Source of the DNA: an uncultured Bacteroides sp.
GTDB lineage: Bacteria > Bacteroidota > Bacteroidia > Bacteroidales > Bacteroidaceae
Assembly: GCF_963677715.1 (NCBI RefSeq)
Contig: NZ_OY782493.1
Location: forward strand, 434,001 to 498,000
Length of the DNA stretch: 64,000 nucleotides
Direction of reading: 5' to 3'
The notes beneath the pieces are model-generated. The model had not been told where the DNA came from, did not search any database, and saw only the letters and a program-made list of their open reading frames with translations. The stretch's first letter is position 1, and every line of letters begins with the position of its first letter. Positions 37,828 to 47,612 of the stretch are shown here, piece after piece. The position numbers were made by a program, and so were the translations under genes.

Positions 37828-37864
37828 AATAGAATATAATGAATTCATTCAAACTATATATTTG

Positions 37865-37916
37865 AAAAAAGTCCTTGAAATAATATTTATAAACATTATT
37901 TCAGGGACTTTTTTTT
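37865..37916. terminator. Bidirectional terminator between the ABC operon and GH31
   Basis: A 20-bp stem (37865-37884 with 37895-37914, one G-T pair) and a 10-nt loop, flanked by A6 on the left and a T run on the right, so it works on both strands. It ends the DUF4857 transcript and the convergent GH31 transcript. Confidence 0.85.
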
Positions 37917-37987
37917 ATTAATTTATAAATTACATTTTGCTAGTAACGAAAAACCTGAGCCTTGTGTAACAGAGTATCAAATCTTTT

Positions 37988-40540
37988 TTATTTCCATTGT
38001 ATAGATTGTAAGAACCAACGGATGTCTTCTTCACTCATTCGTTGTTTCTTCAGTAATTCAGGTAGTTGGGCATAGTTGTTTCGGAAAGCTTCTATGTATT
38101 GTTTAAATTGTGCCGGATAGTAATTTATAGCTCTTCCTGTTGATTCCATTGTCCCCAGTTCTTCGATATAATCGATTCTGGCATTGCGATATTTCATCGC
38201 AACGAAACTTTTCTTTAGGCGCTTGAATTGGCCATACAGTCCGTCATTAAGCTCGGGGCTGTCTTTTGTATAAACTATTTTAATAATCTTTTTTGTTTTG
38301 CAATCGGTCATAGGTAATGTGATTGTCAAAGCCAAATCACATCCGTCATATTGATAATTCGTTTCCTGATCATTTACCTTTACTGATTGTGGAATGGCCG
38401 ACCCCATTACTTTCACTCTATAAGTACGATTGGCTGGCATGCCCGAATAATCCCCTTTGCGTGCTCCGATGGTTACGGATAACTCGGTCTCAGAACGTTC
38501 TGATGTTATGAGCGTCTTAGCATAGCGGGTCGCATACGTTTTATCATTCCCATTATCTTCATAGAAGGCAAACGAGCGATTTTTAATGCCTGGGAACAAA
38601 GTAACTACTATGTTTTCATCGTTTTCCTGAAGATTTTTCACTTTTTCGTAAAGAGGCAATACGGCTCCTGCTTTTACATAAATGGGGTATTCGTCTAACA
38701 TGAAAGAGCGTTCTACGATTTGTCCACCTTTTAGTAAAGTGCCTGTAGACCATTCATACCAGTCATTATCAGCAGGTAGCCAAACTTTAACAGTGGCAAA
38801 TCCATCTTTCATCGGAGTGGTGATCGGAGCAACCAATATCTCGTCTCCGAACATATATTCGTTTTTGAAATCATAAGCTTCTTGGTTTTTGGGATAGTCA
38901 TAATACATTGGCCGGCAAAGAGAAATTCCTTCGTCATAGGTTTTGCGTGCCATCGTGTAAATATAAGGCGCCATTTGATATCTCTGTTGAATTGTCTGAC
39001 GCAACACTCCGAAATATTCTTTGTTGAAGACCCAAGGCTCTTTATTCATCGCTGCATTTTTTGTGGAGTGTGTGCGCATAATTGGGCTAAGTGCTCCGAA
39101 TTGCATCCAACGGACAAAGAGCTCTGCATCCAATTTCTTATCTCCTTTTGCAAATTGATGCCCGCCTAAATCATGGCTCCAATATCCATATAGAACATTG
39201 GATGCAGTTGAGTTAAAATAGGGCTGAAAATCAAGACTCTTCCATGTGCTGTAATAATCTCCTGAAAAGCCAACCTGATAACGATGATTACCTAGTCCAC
39301 CCCAACGGTGGTAAAGTAGGGGACGAGAATCACGGTTACGCTCCATATCCGAAAAGATAACATAGTTAATCCACCAGGTATTGTTTAAGCTTTTTATTTG
39401 CGGATCAAATGGCTGTTGTTGCCAATCCAGCCACCAAAAGTCCACGCCTTTTTTTTCCATCGGGTGAAGAACCGTGCTGAGCCAACCATTCATGAACCGT
39501 TTGTTTGAACCTACATATTCGATTCTTTTTTTTGAATCCGGGTCTATTCTCATCCACTTGGCCATATCCGAATATTTCTCTTCGTATGGTGCAATACCTT
39601 CTGCCGGATGCAAATTTAAGGTTACTTTTAGGTCTTCACTTTTTAAATAATTAAGAAATTTTGCCGGGTCGGGAAATAGACGGCGATTCCATGTATACCC
39701 GGTCCATCCCCCTTTTTTCGGATCTACATAATGCCAATCCATATCTATGACTAGAACATCCAGTGGAATATCGTATGTATGAAAGTTGTCAACTAATTGT
39801 CTCAGCTCATTATCGGAGTAACTCCAATAACGCGACCACCAATAACCGAATGCGTAACGGGGAGGCAGGGGGACTTTACCCGCAAAAATAGTGTAGTCCT
39901 TTAAAGCGGATTTGAAGTCATGTCCATAAGCCATGAAATACCAATCCTGTCCTCCATTGTTAGGACGCTCTATTGCCCAGGGCCAATCGGAACGGTCGAA
40001 GAGAAGGCTTTGAGAATCGTCAATCAGGGTCCATCCTTCAGTCGATAATATCCCATCTTCAAGGGGTATCGACTTGTGGTTGCCATTATCATTTCCGTTT
40101 CCTACTAAAGTTTCTCCGTCATACCCATCCAGTGTTCGGTAGGTTCCTTTTAGATTTCCTTTTGAAACAGTCCCCGGCTTCCAACTGAACTGCATTTGCC
40201 CCTTGATAGAGGCGATGATCAGGTTGTTATCTGTAAATTTACCGCTATCCTTTTTGTATCTCATCTTCATTTTTGAAGTGGTAATTTCTATCCATGAACC
40301 ACTTTCTCGTAGTTTGTAGTTTACTTGAGGATATTCTCTGTTGACAGCTATGAAAGATGCATTGTTTATGAAATTCCCATCTGCTGACCATTCCAAACGC
40401 AGTACTCCGTCAGTGACGACAGTAAATCGTACACTCGCATTTTGGTAAGCGATATTTGAACCCATAGGAGATTGTTGTTGAGCTTTGGAAATAAAGCAGC
40501 ACACAAATATGTAGGAGAAGATAAGAAAGTGTTTTTTCAT
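37988..40540 (-). CDS. Glycoside hydrolase family 31
   Basis: An 850-residue secreted enzyme with signal peptide (KKHFLIFSYIFVCCFISKAQ). Order: N-terminal beta-sandwich (about 25-220), (beta/alpha)8 barrel (about 235-590) beginning PPRYAFGYWWSRYWSY and DVLVIDMDWHYVDP, with the nucleophile Asp in FWWLDWQQQP and the acid/base Asp in GFSGDYYSTW, then two beta domains, and a helical tail of about 95 residues after residue 755 (YGQFKRLKKSFVAMKYRNARIDYIEELG to RWFLQSIQWK) not usual in GH31. Retaining alpha-glycosidase; alpha-glucosidase or alpha-xylosidase specificity cannot be read. No SusC/D genes adjoin it. A 22-bp palindrome lies about 80-100 bp upstream of the start. Confidence 0.93.
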   Translation of the reverse strand: MKKHFLIFSYIFVCCFISKAQQQSPMGSNIAYQNASVRFTVVTDGVLRLEWSADGNFINNASFIAVNREYPQVNYKLRESGSWIEITTSKMKMRYKKDSGKFTDNNLIIASIKGQMQFSWKPGTVSKGNLKGTYRTLDGYDGETLVGNGNDNGNHKSIPLEDGILSTEGWTLIDDSQSLLFDRSDWPWAIERPNNGGQDWYFMAYGHDFKSALKDYTIFAGKVPLPPRYAFGYWWSRYWSYSDNELRQLVDNFHTYDIPLDVLVIDMDWHYVDPKKGGWTGYTWNRRLFPDPAKFLNYLKSEDLKVTLNLHPAEGIAPYEEKYSDMAKWMRIDPDSKKRIEYVGSNKRFMNGWLSTVLHPMEKKGVDFWWLDWQQQPFDPQIKSLNNTWWINYVIFSDMERNRDSRPLLYHRWGGLGNHRYQVGFSGDYYSTWKSLDFQPYFNSTASNVLYGYWSHDLGGHQFAKGDKKLDAELFVRWMQFGALSPIMRTHSTKNAAMNKEPWVFNKEYFGVLRQTIQQRYQMAPYIYTMARKTYDEGISLCRPMYYDYPKNQEAYDFKNEYMFGDEILVAPITTPMKDGFATVKVWLPADNDWYEWSTGTLLKGGQIVERSFMLDEYPIYVKAGAVLPLYEKVKNLQENDENIVVTLFPGIKNRSFAFYEDNGNDKTYATRYAKTLITSERSETELSVTIGARKGDYSGMPANRTYRVKVMGSAIPQSVKVNDQETNYQYDGCDLALTITLPMTDCKTKKIIKIVYTKDSPELNDGLYGQFKRLKKSFVAMKYRNARIDYIEELGTMESTGRAINYYPAQFKQYIEAFRNNYAQLPELLKKQRMSEEDIRWFLQSIQWK

Positions 40541-40621
40541 AGCTCTTTATTTATGTTGTCTAAAAAGTATGATGCAAAGAAAGGACAAGTTAAGGGAAAA
40601 GCATGCAATTATTTGTTCAAT

Positions 40622-40643
40622 AAATGAAAGAGGTCTTTCATTT
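40622..40643. promoter_or_regulatory. Operator-like perfect palindrome upstream of GH31
   Basis: AAATGAAAGA (40622-40631), GG, TCTTTCATTT (40634-40643): two 10-bp arms around a 2-bp centre. Too short a loop for a terminator; a dimeric repressor or activator site is the simplest reading. It is 82 bp upstream of the GH31 start codon. Confidence 0.5.
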
Positions 40644-40802
40644 GGGGAATAAAAGGCTTGCTTGGTGCTATTTGAGGCATGAGTGTCCTGCCCTTTTCCT
40701 GATTCTTGCTGACTTCTATAAGCGTAAACAGGAGTCGTTTTTACTCAAACGTCTTGATTAACCAGACTGTATCAGTGCCTTTGTTGTAAGCTATCCATTT
40801 AT

Positions 40803-40856
40803 AAATAAAAACGGTAGGAATAAGGCTTTTGAAGCTTTATTTTACCGTTTTTATTT
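40803..40856 (-). terminator. Terminator of glyA
   Basis: AAATAAAAACGGTA (40803-40816) pairs perfectly with TACCGTTTTTATTT (40843-40856); the inner part (AATAAGGCTT against AAGCTTTATT) pairs imperfectly. On the minus strand the hairpin is followed by a U-rich end. It lies 75 bp after the glyA stop. Confidence 0.75.
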
Positions 40857-40930
40857 AAGGGAATGCACATGAGGCTTTTTCTGTGGCCTCTGTGTTGACA
40901 ATTTGTCTTTTAATTATAATATCTGATCTC

Positions 40931-42211
40931 TTAATAAGCAAACAGAGGATATTTCTCCATTGTCTTATTAACGCGTGCACGAACCTGAGCGATAACGCTT
41001 TCGTTTTCCGGGTTAGAAAGAACCGTTTCTATCATTTCGGCAATATCTAACATCAAACCTTCTTTGGCACCACGGGTAGTGATGGCAGGAGTACCCAAAC
41101 GAATACCCGAAGTTTGAAAAGCAGAACGGCTATCAAAAGGAACCATGTTTTTGTTAACGGTAATGTCAGCAGCGACCAATGCTTTCTCTGCAACTTTACC
41201 TGTTAATTCAGGATATTTGGAACGCAAGTCAACTAGCATAGAATGATTGTCTGTGCCTCCCGAAACAATAGTGAAACCACGATCCATCAATGCTTTAGCC
41301 AAAGCTGCTGCGTTTTTTTTAACCTGTGTTTGGTATTCTTTGTATTCAGGTTGCAAGCATTCGCTAAATGAAACTGCTTTAGCAGCAATGATATGTTCCA
41401 ACGGGCCACCTTGTACACCCGGAAACACGGCCGAGTCTAACAATTGCGACATCATCTTGATTTCTCCTTTCGGAGTAGTTTTGCCCCAAGGGTTAGGGAA
41501 GTCCTTACCTAAAAGAATGACACCTCCACGAGGTCCACGAAGTGTTTTATGCGTTGTCGATGTGACGATATGTGCGTATTTAAGAGGGTTATCTAGCAAA
41601 CCGGCAGCAATAAGTCCGGCAGGGTGAGCCATGTCTATCATTAAGATGGCACCTACTTTATCAGCTATTTCGCGCATGCGTTTATAATTCCATTCGCGAG
41701 AATAAGCAGAACCTCCGCCAATAATCATTTTAGGCTTTTCACGCAATGCCACTTCTTCCATTTGGTCGTAGTCTACTCTTCCTGTCTCTTGTTTTACATT
41801 ATATTCGCATGGAGTATATATGATTCCTGAAGTATTGACCAATGAACCGTGAGACAGATGCCCGCCATGAGCCAGATTTAGTCCGAGGAACTTGTCTCCC
41901 GGATTAAGTACAGCTAAAAAAACAGCTGCATTGGCTTGCGCACCCGAGTGAGGTTGTACGTTTGCCCATTCCGCTCCAAAGATCTCCTTTAGTCGGTCGA
42001 TGGCTATTTGCTCGCTTTGGTCTACTACCTCGCAACCTCCATAATACCGTTTTCCGGGATACCCTTCGGCATATTTATTGGTCAGGCAGGAACCCATTGC
42101 CTGCATTACTTGGTCACTTACAAAATTTTCAGATGCTATCAGCTCGATACCTTTGAGTTGACGTTGATGCTCTTTTTCGATAATATCGAAAATTAAATCG
42201 TCTCTTTTCAT
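40931..42211 (-). CDS. glyA: Serine hydroxymethyltransferase
   Basis: A 426-residue PLP enzyme converting serine and THF to glycine and methylene-THF. Key features: [40 protein letters not shown] (about 22-60), [11 protein letters not shown], the PLP lysine in [18 protein letters not shown] near residue 220-235, and [12 protein letters not shown] near 375. Length is normal for the bacterial enzyme. It stands alone between terminators. With fhs, panB and purT it makes one-carbon metabolism a recurring theme in the window, without operon linkage. Confidence 0.98.
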   Translation of the reverse strand: MKRDDLIFDIIEKEHQRQLKGIELIASENFVSDQVMQAMGSCLTNKYAEGYPGKRYYGGCEVVDQSEQIAIDRLKEIFGAEWANVQPHSGAQANAAVFLAVLNPGDKFLGLNLAHGGHLSHGSLVNTSGIIYTPCEYNVKQETGRVDYDQMEEVALREKPKMIIGGGSAYSREWNYKRMREIADKVGAILMIDMAHPAGLIAAGLLDNPLKYAHIVTSTTHKTLRGPRGGVILLGKDFPNPWGKTTPKGEIKMMSQLLDSAVFPGVQGGPLEHIIAAKAVSFSECLQPEYKEYQTQVKKNAAALAKALMDRGFTIVSGGTDNHSMLVDLRSKYPELTGKVAEKALVAADITVNKNMVPFDSRSAFQTSGIRLGTPAITTRGAKEGLMLDIAEMIETVLSNPENESVIAQVRARVNKTMEKYPLFAY

Positions 42212-42266
42212 TCTTTCTGTAGATAAGATAAAATAAGTAGTTATTCGAGATTCTTTATTAAGCGTA

Positions 42267-42300
42267 CAAATTTATAGAAAAAGAATAATATACGCACAAA
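42267..42300 (-). promoter_or_regulatory. Promoter of glyA (minus strand)
   Basis: Read on the minus strand, TAAATTTG (plus coordinates 42267-42274) is a perfect -7 box and TTTG (42297-42300) a -33 box with a 22-bp spacer. Transcription would start about 50 bp before the ATG. Confidence 0.55.
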
Positions 42301-42333
42301 GATTATCGGAATAAATGAGCAATTTCTTTCATT

Positions 42334-43050
42334 CTAAAAGATGAGTCCCAAAGAAAAGCTAAGCATATTGTCTCTTCTTTTAAAAATAATAGAATTGATT
42401 TCTTCATTTCCATCGGCATCTTCAGAGGTTATCGATTTTGAAATGTTGTGGAAGCCCAGTTCGTAGCGAAAATCAAAATAGATACGTGAGATGTTTACCC
42501 CTACGCCAACCACTCCGCTTATATTGAAAGGATATAGTTCTTCTTTAATACCTTCCTGATTAAAGTTCTCGAATGTGATTTTATTCTTCTTATTCCATAT
42601 GTATCTTATTTTGGGGCCTATCATCACAGACATACCGTATGGTCCTTGTTTAACAATATTGTATCCATATAATATTGGCATTTCTACACTATGAATGGTT
42701 GAATTAACTAGTGCATAATCCGGATCAACATCAGCATCATGAGAGCCAAGCTTATCAAATTCTATTTCACATTTACTCACTGCGTAAGAAAGTTCCGGCT
42801 GTATAAAATGTTTGTTTATGTTGAAGCGCATAAAAATAGAACTGAAATAACCTATCTTGTAGTTATTCTGGATTTCATTAATTTTCACGTCTCCAATTTT
42901 AAGCTCCGATACCAGATACATGGAAGAATTGAATCCTCCTTTGATTCCGAAATTAACTTTTCGGTCATTTGGATTATCCTTTTTTTTCACCTGTCCGAAA
43001 ACAATGAAAGCCGACAACGCAAATACTAAAAAGAAGGATAATCGTTTCAT
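42334..43050 (-). CDS. Outer-membrane beta-barrel protein, PorT-like
   Basis: A 238-residue protein with signal peptide ([20 protein letters not shown]). The mature part starts NFGIKGGFNSSMYL and contains about eight amphipathic strands (FIQPELSYAVSKCEIEF, MSVMIGPKIRYIW, IYFDFRYELGFHNI), ending in NMLSFSLGLIF, the usual C-terminal strand of small OmpW/PorT-like barrels in Bacteroidetes. Its ATG overlaps the stop of the flavin reductase gene by 4 bp (ATGA type), so it is probably translated from the pyrB operon, an odd partner for pyrimidine synthesis. Confidence 0.8.
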   Translation of the reverse strand: MKRLSFFLVFALSAFIVFGQVKKKDNPNDRKVNFGIKGGFNSSMYLVSELKIGDVKINEIQNNYKIGYFSSIFMRFNINKHFIQPELSYAVSKCEIEFDKLGSHDADVDPDYALVNSTIHSVEMPILYGYNIVKQGPYGMSVMIGPKIRYIWNKKNKITFENFNQEGIKEELYPFNISGVVGVGVNISRIYFDFRYELGFHNISKSITSEDADGNEEINSIIFKRRDNMLSFSLGLIF

Positions 43051-43628
43051 TTTTTGCTTTTTGTTTTTTTCTTTTCCACAGACCAGCCAAACTTGCCGAT
43101 TTCAGCACCTAAGTCAAAATAGTTGCCATGAACATAAACTAACGGATTTGTTTGGGCTAATTCCAACTTTCCGGTTTCTTTGTTTAGATTTTTTTCATCG
43201 ATGCGCACATTTACAACATCGGCTATAAACATATGATGAGAGCCTAGTGCTACGATCTCCTTTACGCGGCACTCAATACTAAGAGGTGATTCTTCTATTA
43301 GCGGAGCATTTACAATAGAGCATTTTCCGGGAGTCAGTTTCATTTTCTCAAATTTGTTATATTCCTTGCCTGAACGAACGCCACACCAATCGGTAGCAAA
43401 GGCCATGTCCTTGGTAGTTAGATTGATAACAAACTCCATATTTTTTTTAATAATATCGTAAGAATGCCTTTCCGGGCGAACGGAGATATAACACATAGGC
43501 GGATTACTACATATAGTGCCTACCCATGCAACAGTGATAATGTTATATTCACTTTCATCATTTCCGCAACTCACCAATACGGCTGGTAGCGGATAAATCA
43601 TCGTTCCCGGTTTCCAATCTTGTTTCAT
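43047..43628 (-). CDS. Flavin reductase family (FMN-binding split barrel) protein
   Basis: A 193-residue FMN-binding protein. The start [22 protein letters not shown], then [32 protein letters not shown] and [33 protein letters not shown], matches the DIM6/NTAB type flavin reductase fold. The open frame reaches upstream to 43676, but the ATG at 43628 overlaps the pyrI stop by 4 bp and begins at the conserved sequence. It is third in pyrB-pyrI-x-OMP. What it reduces is unknown; flavoprotein oxidoreductases of this type use NAD(P)H. Confidence 0.88.
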   Translation of the reverse strand: MKQDWKPGTMIYPLPAVLVSCGNDESEYNIITVAWVGTICSNPPMCYISVRPERHSYDIIKKNMEFVINLTTKDMAFATDWCGVRSGKEYNKFEKMKLTPGKCSIVNAPLIEESPLSIECRVKEIVALGSHHMFIADVVNVRIDEKNLNKETGKLELAQTNPLVYVHGNYFDLGAEIGKFGWSVEKKKTKSKK

Positions 43629-44086
43629 AAAATAACAATTTCTTCTTTCTTTTGTTCTTTTTCGCAGTAGTGGCACTTAATGATGCAATTATCCTTATCT
43701 GTTACATGAAACAAAGTAGCCATTGGTTCATTATTGGTTATGCATTTAGGATTAGCGCATTTAACAATTCCTTTAAGTTCATCAGGCATATATACTTCCT
43801 TTTTCTCTATCACTTCATAGTCACGGATAATGTTAAGCTTAACGTGAGGAGCGACTACGGATATACGGTTAATTTCCTCGTCGCAGAAAAATTTATCAGC
43901 AATTTTAATAATACCTTTTTTTCCCAGTTTCTTACTTTCTAGGTTGAACCCGATGGTAATATTATTACTCATGTACTCCAATCCCAATAAAGAAACAACA
44001 GTAAAGAGTTTCTCTGAGGGAATATGATCTATTACAGTTCCGTTTTTTAAAGCAGCTACCTGTAGTTCCTGTTTATTCTTGCTCAT
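43625..44086 (-). CDS. pyrI: Aspartate carbamoyltransferase regulatory subunit
   Basis: A 153-residue regulatory chain of aspartate transcarbamoylase. The N-terminal allosteric domain contains [29 protein letters not shown], including the nucleotide-binding lysine region; the C-terminal zinc domain has four cysteines in CANPKCITN and CHYCEKE, which hold zinc and contact PyrB. It follows pyrB by 32 bp. Presence of PyrI implies a holoenzyme with feedback control by CTP and ATP. Confidence 0.97.
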   Translation of the reverse strand: MSKNKQELQVAALKNGTVIDHIPSEKLFTVVSLLGLEYMSNNITIGFNLESKKLGKKGIIKIADKFFCDEEINRISVVAPHVKLNIIRDYEVIEKKEVYMPDELKGIVKCANPKCITNNEPMATLFHVTDKDNCIIKCHYCEKEQKKEEIVIL

Positions 44087-44118
44087 TTTTATAATATTGA
44101 TAAAACGTCACAATTAGT

Positions 44119-45045
44119 TTACATAATCTCTGGCAACGTAATGCCTAATACATCGCAAAGAATGGCTTGTCGCGCATACAATCCGTTTAGAGCTTGCTGA
44201 AAGTAGTATGCTTTAGGATTATCATCCACATCGTAAGCTATTTCGTTAACACGTGGCAACGGGTGTAAAATACGCAAATTTGGGCGCGATTGTTCTAACA
44301 TTTTATTCTTTAGAATATATATATTTTTCACCCGTTCGTATTCCATCATATCCGTGAAACGTTCGCGTTGCACCCGAGTCATGTAAAGTATGTCTGCATC
44401 TGCAATAATTTCTTCCGTAAAATCAGTATGTTCTTCGTATTTTATATGATTATGCTTACAGTATAGTTTATATTCCTCAGGCATTTTAAGTTCTTCCGGA
44501 GCGATAAAATGAAAAGTGGGGTTGAAGTGGCGCATGGCCATGAGCAGAGAATGAACAGTGCGTCCGTATTTTAAATCACCTACAAGATATATGTTTAGGT
44601 TTTCCAACGTTCCTTGAGTTTTATAAATAGAATAGAGATCGAGCATTGTTTGCGAGGGATGCTGGTTAGCACCGTCGCCGGCGTTAACAATTGGAATAGG
44701 AGCAACCTCACTGGCATAACGGGCAGCTCCTTCAAGATGGTGCCTCATCACAATCACATCGGCATAATTGCTCACCATCATAATGGTATCTTTCAGTGTT
44801 TCTCCTTTGGCAGAGCTTGTTGCTTTTGGGTCGCTAAAGCCTATTACGCGTGCTCCCAAACGATTGGCTGCTGTTTCAAAACTGAGGCGGGTGCGGGTAG
44901 AGGGTTCGAAGAATAGAGTTGCAACCACTTTCTCTTCAAGAATTTTTCTGTTGGGGTTCTTCTCAAACTGCTTTGCCATTTCGAGCATATAGAGAATTTT
45001 TTCTTTCGAATACTCGGCTATGGTTACTAAACTTCTGTTTTCCAT
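44119..45045 (-). CDS. pyrB: Aspartate carbamoyltransferase catalytic subunit
   Basis: A 308-residue catalytic chain condensing carbamoyl phosphate and aspartate in pyrimidine synthesis. The carbamoyl-phosphate motif [20 protein letters not shown] is at about 46-65, the aspartate-side residues lie in [11 protein letters not shown] and [20 protein letters not shown], and TRVQRERF and HPLPRVNEI follow. The length is normal. It starts the pyrB-pyrI-flavin reductase-OMP unit. A near-match to a minus-strand -7 box (TATCTTTA, plus 45085-45092) is about 40 bp upstream. Confidence 0.98.
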   Translation of the reverse strand: MENRSLVTIAEYSKEKILYMLEMAKQFEKNPNRKILEEKVVATLFFEPSTRTRLSFETAANRLGARVIGFSDPKATSSAKGETLKDTIMMVSNYADVIVMRHHLEGAARYASEVAPIPIVNAGDGANQHPSQTMLDLYSIYKTQGTLENLNIYLVGDLKYGRTVHSLLMAMRHFNPTFHFIAPEELKMPEEYKLYCKHNHIKYEEHTDFTEEIIADADILYMTRVQRERFTDMMEYERVKNIYILKNKMLEQSRPNLRILHPLPRVNEIAYDVDDNPKAYYFQQALNGLYARQAILCDVLGITLPEIM

Positions 45046-45189
45046 ATTGTTATATATTTATTGATATACCATTAATACGGAGCGTAAAGATACGAATAAA
45101 ATGATTTACTCCAAGTAACTCCTACCTTAACTTTGGTTATTAACTAGGGAATAAGCGATTAATATGTTGTGAAAGAAAAAGTTTTATCT

Positions 45190-45197
45190 TAATTTTG
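45190..45197 (+). promoter_or_regulatory. -7 box for the PBP1A operon
   Basis: TAATTTTG fits TAnnTTTG; a weak GTTG at 45166-45169 is 20 bp upstream. The leader before the ATG at 45279 would be about 75 nt. The remaining 233-bp divergent region towards pyrB has no other clear site. Confidence 0.45.
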
Positions 45198-45278
45198 CAC
45201 CTCATATAAAATGCTTGGTTTCTTGTTTGCTGAAGCTTTTGGTGGTGGCTAACAAAGCATCTTAAAATAAAGTGAAGG

Positions 45279-47606
45279 ATGATAAAAAAGATAGTAAAAG
45301 GATTGTGGCTATTTTTTGCAGCCATAGTGTTATTGGGAGTGATCGTTTTTGCTTCCATCGCTTATGGATGGATAGGATATATGCCGGCCGTAGAAGAGTT
45401 GGAAAATCCTAATTACAAATTTGCCACTGAAATATTCTCTGAAGACGGGAAGGCACTTGGCACCTGGTCGCTTAGTAAAGAGAATCGCGTTTATACCAGT
45501 TACAATGAGTTATCTCCAAACATTGTTAATGCACTGATCGCTACGGAAGATGTTCGTTTTACAAGTCACTCAGGTATTGATATTAAAGCACTGGCGCGTG
45601 CTATTGTAAAACGTGGAGTGTTTATGCAGAAACATGCTGGTGGTGGTAGTACTATTACTCAGCAATTATCTAAGCAATTATATTCTCCTGATGCCAATAG
45701 CGTTTTACAACGTATTTTTCAGAAGCCTATAGAATGGGTCATTGCTGTGCGCCTGGAACGTTACTACACGAAAGAGGAAATTCTGACGATGTATCTAAAT
45801 AAGTTCGATTTCCTCAATAATGCTGTTGGAGTGAAAACAGCTGCATATACCTATTTTGGGTGTGAACCCGGTGAATTGAAGATAGAAGAAGCGGCTACGT
45901 TGGTGGGTATGTGCAAAAATCCTGCATTATATAATCCCGTGCGTTTTAATGAACGTGCTCGAGGAAGAAGAAATGTAGTACTTGATCAGATGCGTAAAGC
46001 TGATTATATAACGACGGAACAATGTGACTCGTTGCAGGAACTTCCGCTTACTTTAAAATATCACCGGGTAGATCATAAAGAAGGTTTGGCAACCTATTTC
46101 CGGGAGTATTTGCGGAGTATGATGACTGCCGGGAAGCCGGATAAAGTCAATTATCGTGCCTGGCAAATGCAAAAGTACTATGAAGATTCTCTTGCTTGGC
46201 AAACTAATCCGCTTTATGGATGGTGTCTGAAGAATAAGAAAAAAGACGGTTCGAATTATAATATTTATACAGATGGTTTAAAGATCTATACTACGATTGA
46301 TTCGCGTATGCAGAAGTATGCTGAGGAAGCCGTAGAAGAACATCTGGGAGGATATTTGCAAGGACGTTTTTTTGCAGAAAAGAAAAACAGTAAAACGGCT
46401 CCTTATAGTCGTATGCTTACAGAGGCACAGGTTAGTCAGATATTAGATAGAGCTGTCAAGCAGACCGATCGTTATCGCTCAATGAGAGAAGGAGGAGCTT
46501 CTGAAACCGAGATCAAAAAAGCATTTAATACGCCCGAGGAAATGTCCGTATTTACGTGGCATGGAGAAAAAGATACAATAATGACTCCACTCGATTCCAT
46601 CAGGTATTACAAATATTTTCTACGCACAGGCTTCATGTCTATGGACCCTTTCAACGGCCATGTGAAAGCGTACGTAGGAGGACCCAATTATTCCTATTTT
46701 CAGTATGATATGGCAATGATGGGACGCCGGCAAGTCGGTTCAACCATTAAGCCCTATTTGTATACGCTTGCCATGGAGAACGGATACTCTCCCTGTGATG
46801 AGGCCCGGAATGTTGAACAAACTATCATTACAGAAACAGGAGAAGCCTGGTCACCCCGAAACGATTCACGCGATCGATATGGGGAGATGGTAACTTTGAA
46901 ATGGGGATTAGCCCACTCTAATAACTGGATTTCGGCATATCTCATGGGAAAATTGAACCCATACGCCTTAGTAAGGCTTATTCATAGTTTTGGTGTGCTT
47001 AATAAAGATATACAAGCAACGCCTTCGCTCTGTTTGGGGCCATGTGATATATCAGTGGGCGAAATGGTTAGCGCATATACGGCGTTTGCTAATAAAGGCA
47101 TTCGTGTAGCTCCGCTATTTGTTACCAAGATAGAAGATAGTGAAGGAAACGTGATTTCCTCCTTTACACCACAAATGGAAGAAGTGATTAGCGCTACCAG
47201 TGCCTATAAAATGCTTGTGATGCTTCGTGCCGTTATCAACGAAGGTACAGGTGTGCGTGTACGCCGTTACGGTATCACTGCAGATATGGGAGGTAAAACC
47301 GGAACAACGAATCGAAACTCCGACGGATGGTTTATGGGCTTTACTCCTTCGCTCGTGTCCGGTTGTTGGGTTGGTGGTGAAGATCGTGACATTCATTTTG
47401 ACACCATGGCCAATGGGCAGGGCGCAGCCATGGCATTGCCTATCTGGGCTCTTTATATGAATAAAGTTTATGCCGATAAATCCTTGGGATACGATCAGAA
47501 CGAGCAATTTAAACTGCCTGAGGATTTTGATCCGTGCGGTAGCGACAATACTACCGATAATTTCCAAGATACGGTGGATCCGGGTTTGGATGATTTGTTT
47601 AAATAA
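45279..47606 (+). CDS. mrcA: Penicillin-binding protein 1A, bifunctional transglycosylase/transpeptidase
   Basis: A 775-residue peptidoglycan synthase anchored by one N-terminal helix (about 10-32). The GT51 domain has EDVRFTSHSGIDIKALARAI (catalytic Glu), GGSTITQQLSKQL and the RLERYYTKEEILTMYLN motif within residues 75-260. The transpeptidase domain (about 400-740) has the SxxK motif GSTIKPYLY, the SxN motif LAHSNNWIS and the KTG motif GGKTGTTNRNSDGWFMGF. All catalytic motifs are intact. It builds glycan strands and crosslinks them in the periplasm. It leads an operon with a FolK-like protein, kdsB and an M16 protein. Confidence 0.96.
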   Translation: MIKKIVKGLWLFFAAIVLLGVIVFASIAYGWIGYMPAVEELENPNYKFATEIFSEDGKALGTWSLSKENRVYTSYNELSPNIVNALIATEDVRFTSHSGIDIKALARAIVKRGVFMQKHAGGGSTITQQLSKQLYSPDANSVLQRIFQKPIEWVIAVRLERYYTKEEILTMYLNKFDFLNNAVGVKTAAYTYFGCEPGELKIEEAATLVGMCKNPALYNPVRFNERARGRRNVVLDQMRKADYITTEQCDSLQELPLTLKYHRVDHKEGLATYFREYLRSMMTAGKPDKVNYRAWQMQKYYEDSLAWQTNPLYGWCLKNKKKDGSNYNIYTDGLKIYTTIDSRMQKYAEEAVEEHLGGYLQGRFFAEKKNSKTAPYSRMLTEAQVSQILDRAVKQTDRYRSMREGGASETEIKKAFNTPEEMSVFTWHGEKDTIMTPLDSIRYYKYFLRTGFMSMDPFNGHVKAYVGGPNYSYFQYDMAMMGRRQVGSTIKPYLYTLAMENGYSPCDEARNVEQTIITETGEAWSPRNDSRDRYGEMVTLKWGLAHSNNWISAYLMGKLNPYALVRLIHSFGVLNKDIQATPSLCLGPCDISVGEMVSAYTAFANKGIRVAPLFVTKIEDSEGNVISSFTPQMEEVISATSAYKMLVMLRAVINEGTGVRVRRYGITADMGGKTGTTNRNSDGWFMGFTPSLVSGCWVGGEDRDIHFDTMANGQGAAMALPIWALYMNKVYADKSLGYDQNEQFKLPEDFDPCGSDNTTDNFQDTVDPGLDDLFK

Positions 47607-47612
47607 CCTAGT

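Larger units (their letters stand above)
40541..40930. other. 390-bp intergenic region between GH31 and glyA
   Basis: No gene is seen on either strand. It holds a 22-bp perfect palindrome near GH31 (40622-40643) and the glyA terminator (40803-40856). The middle, 40660-40790, has no recognisable motif. Confidence 0.7.

Noticed and set aside
40660-40790. Degenerate gene or small RNA between GH31 and glyA
   Set aside because: No open frame of useful length, no promoter and no stable hairpin were found in this stretch.
45085-45092. pyrB promoter -7 box (TATCTTTA on the minus strand)
   Set aside because: It deviates at the last base of the consensus and no -33 box is seen at the right distance, so it is mentioned only in the pyrB entry.
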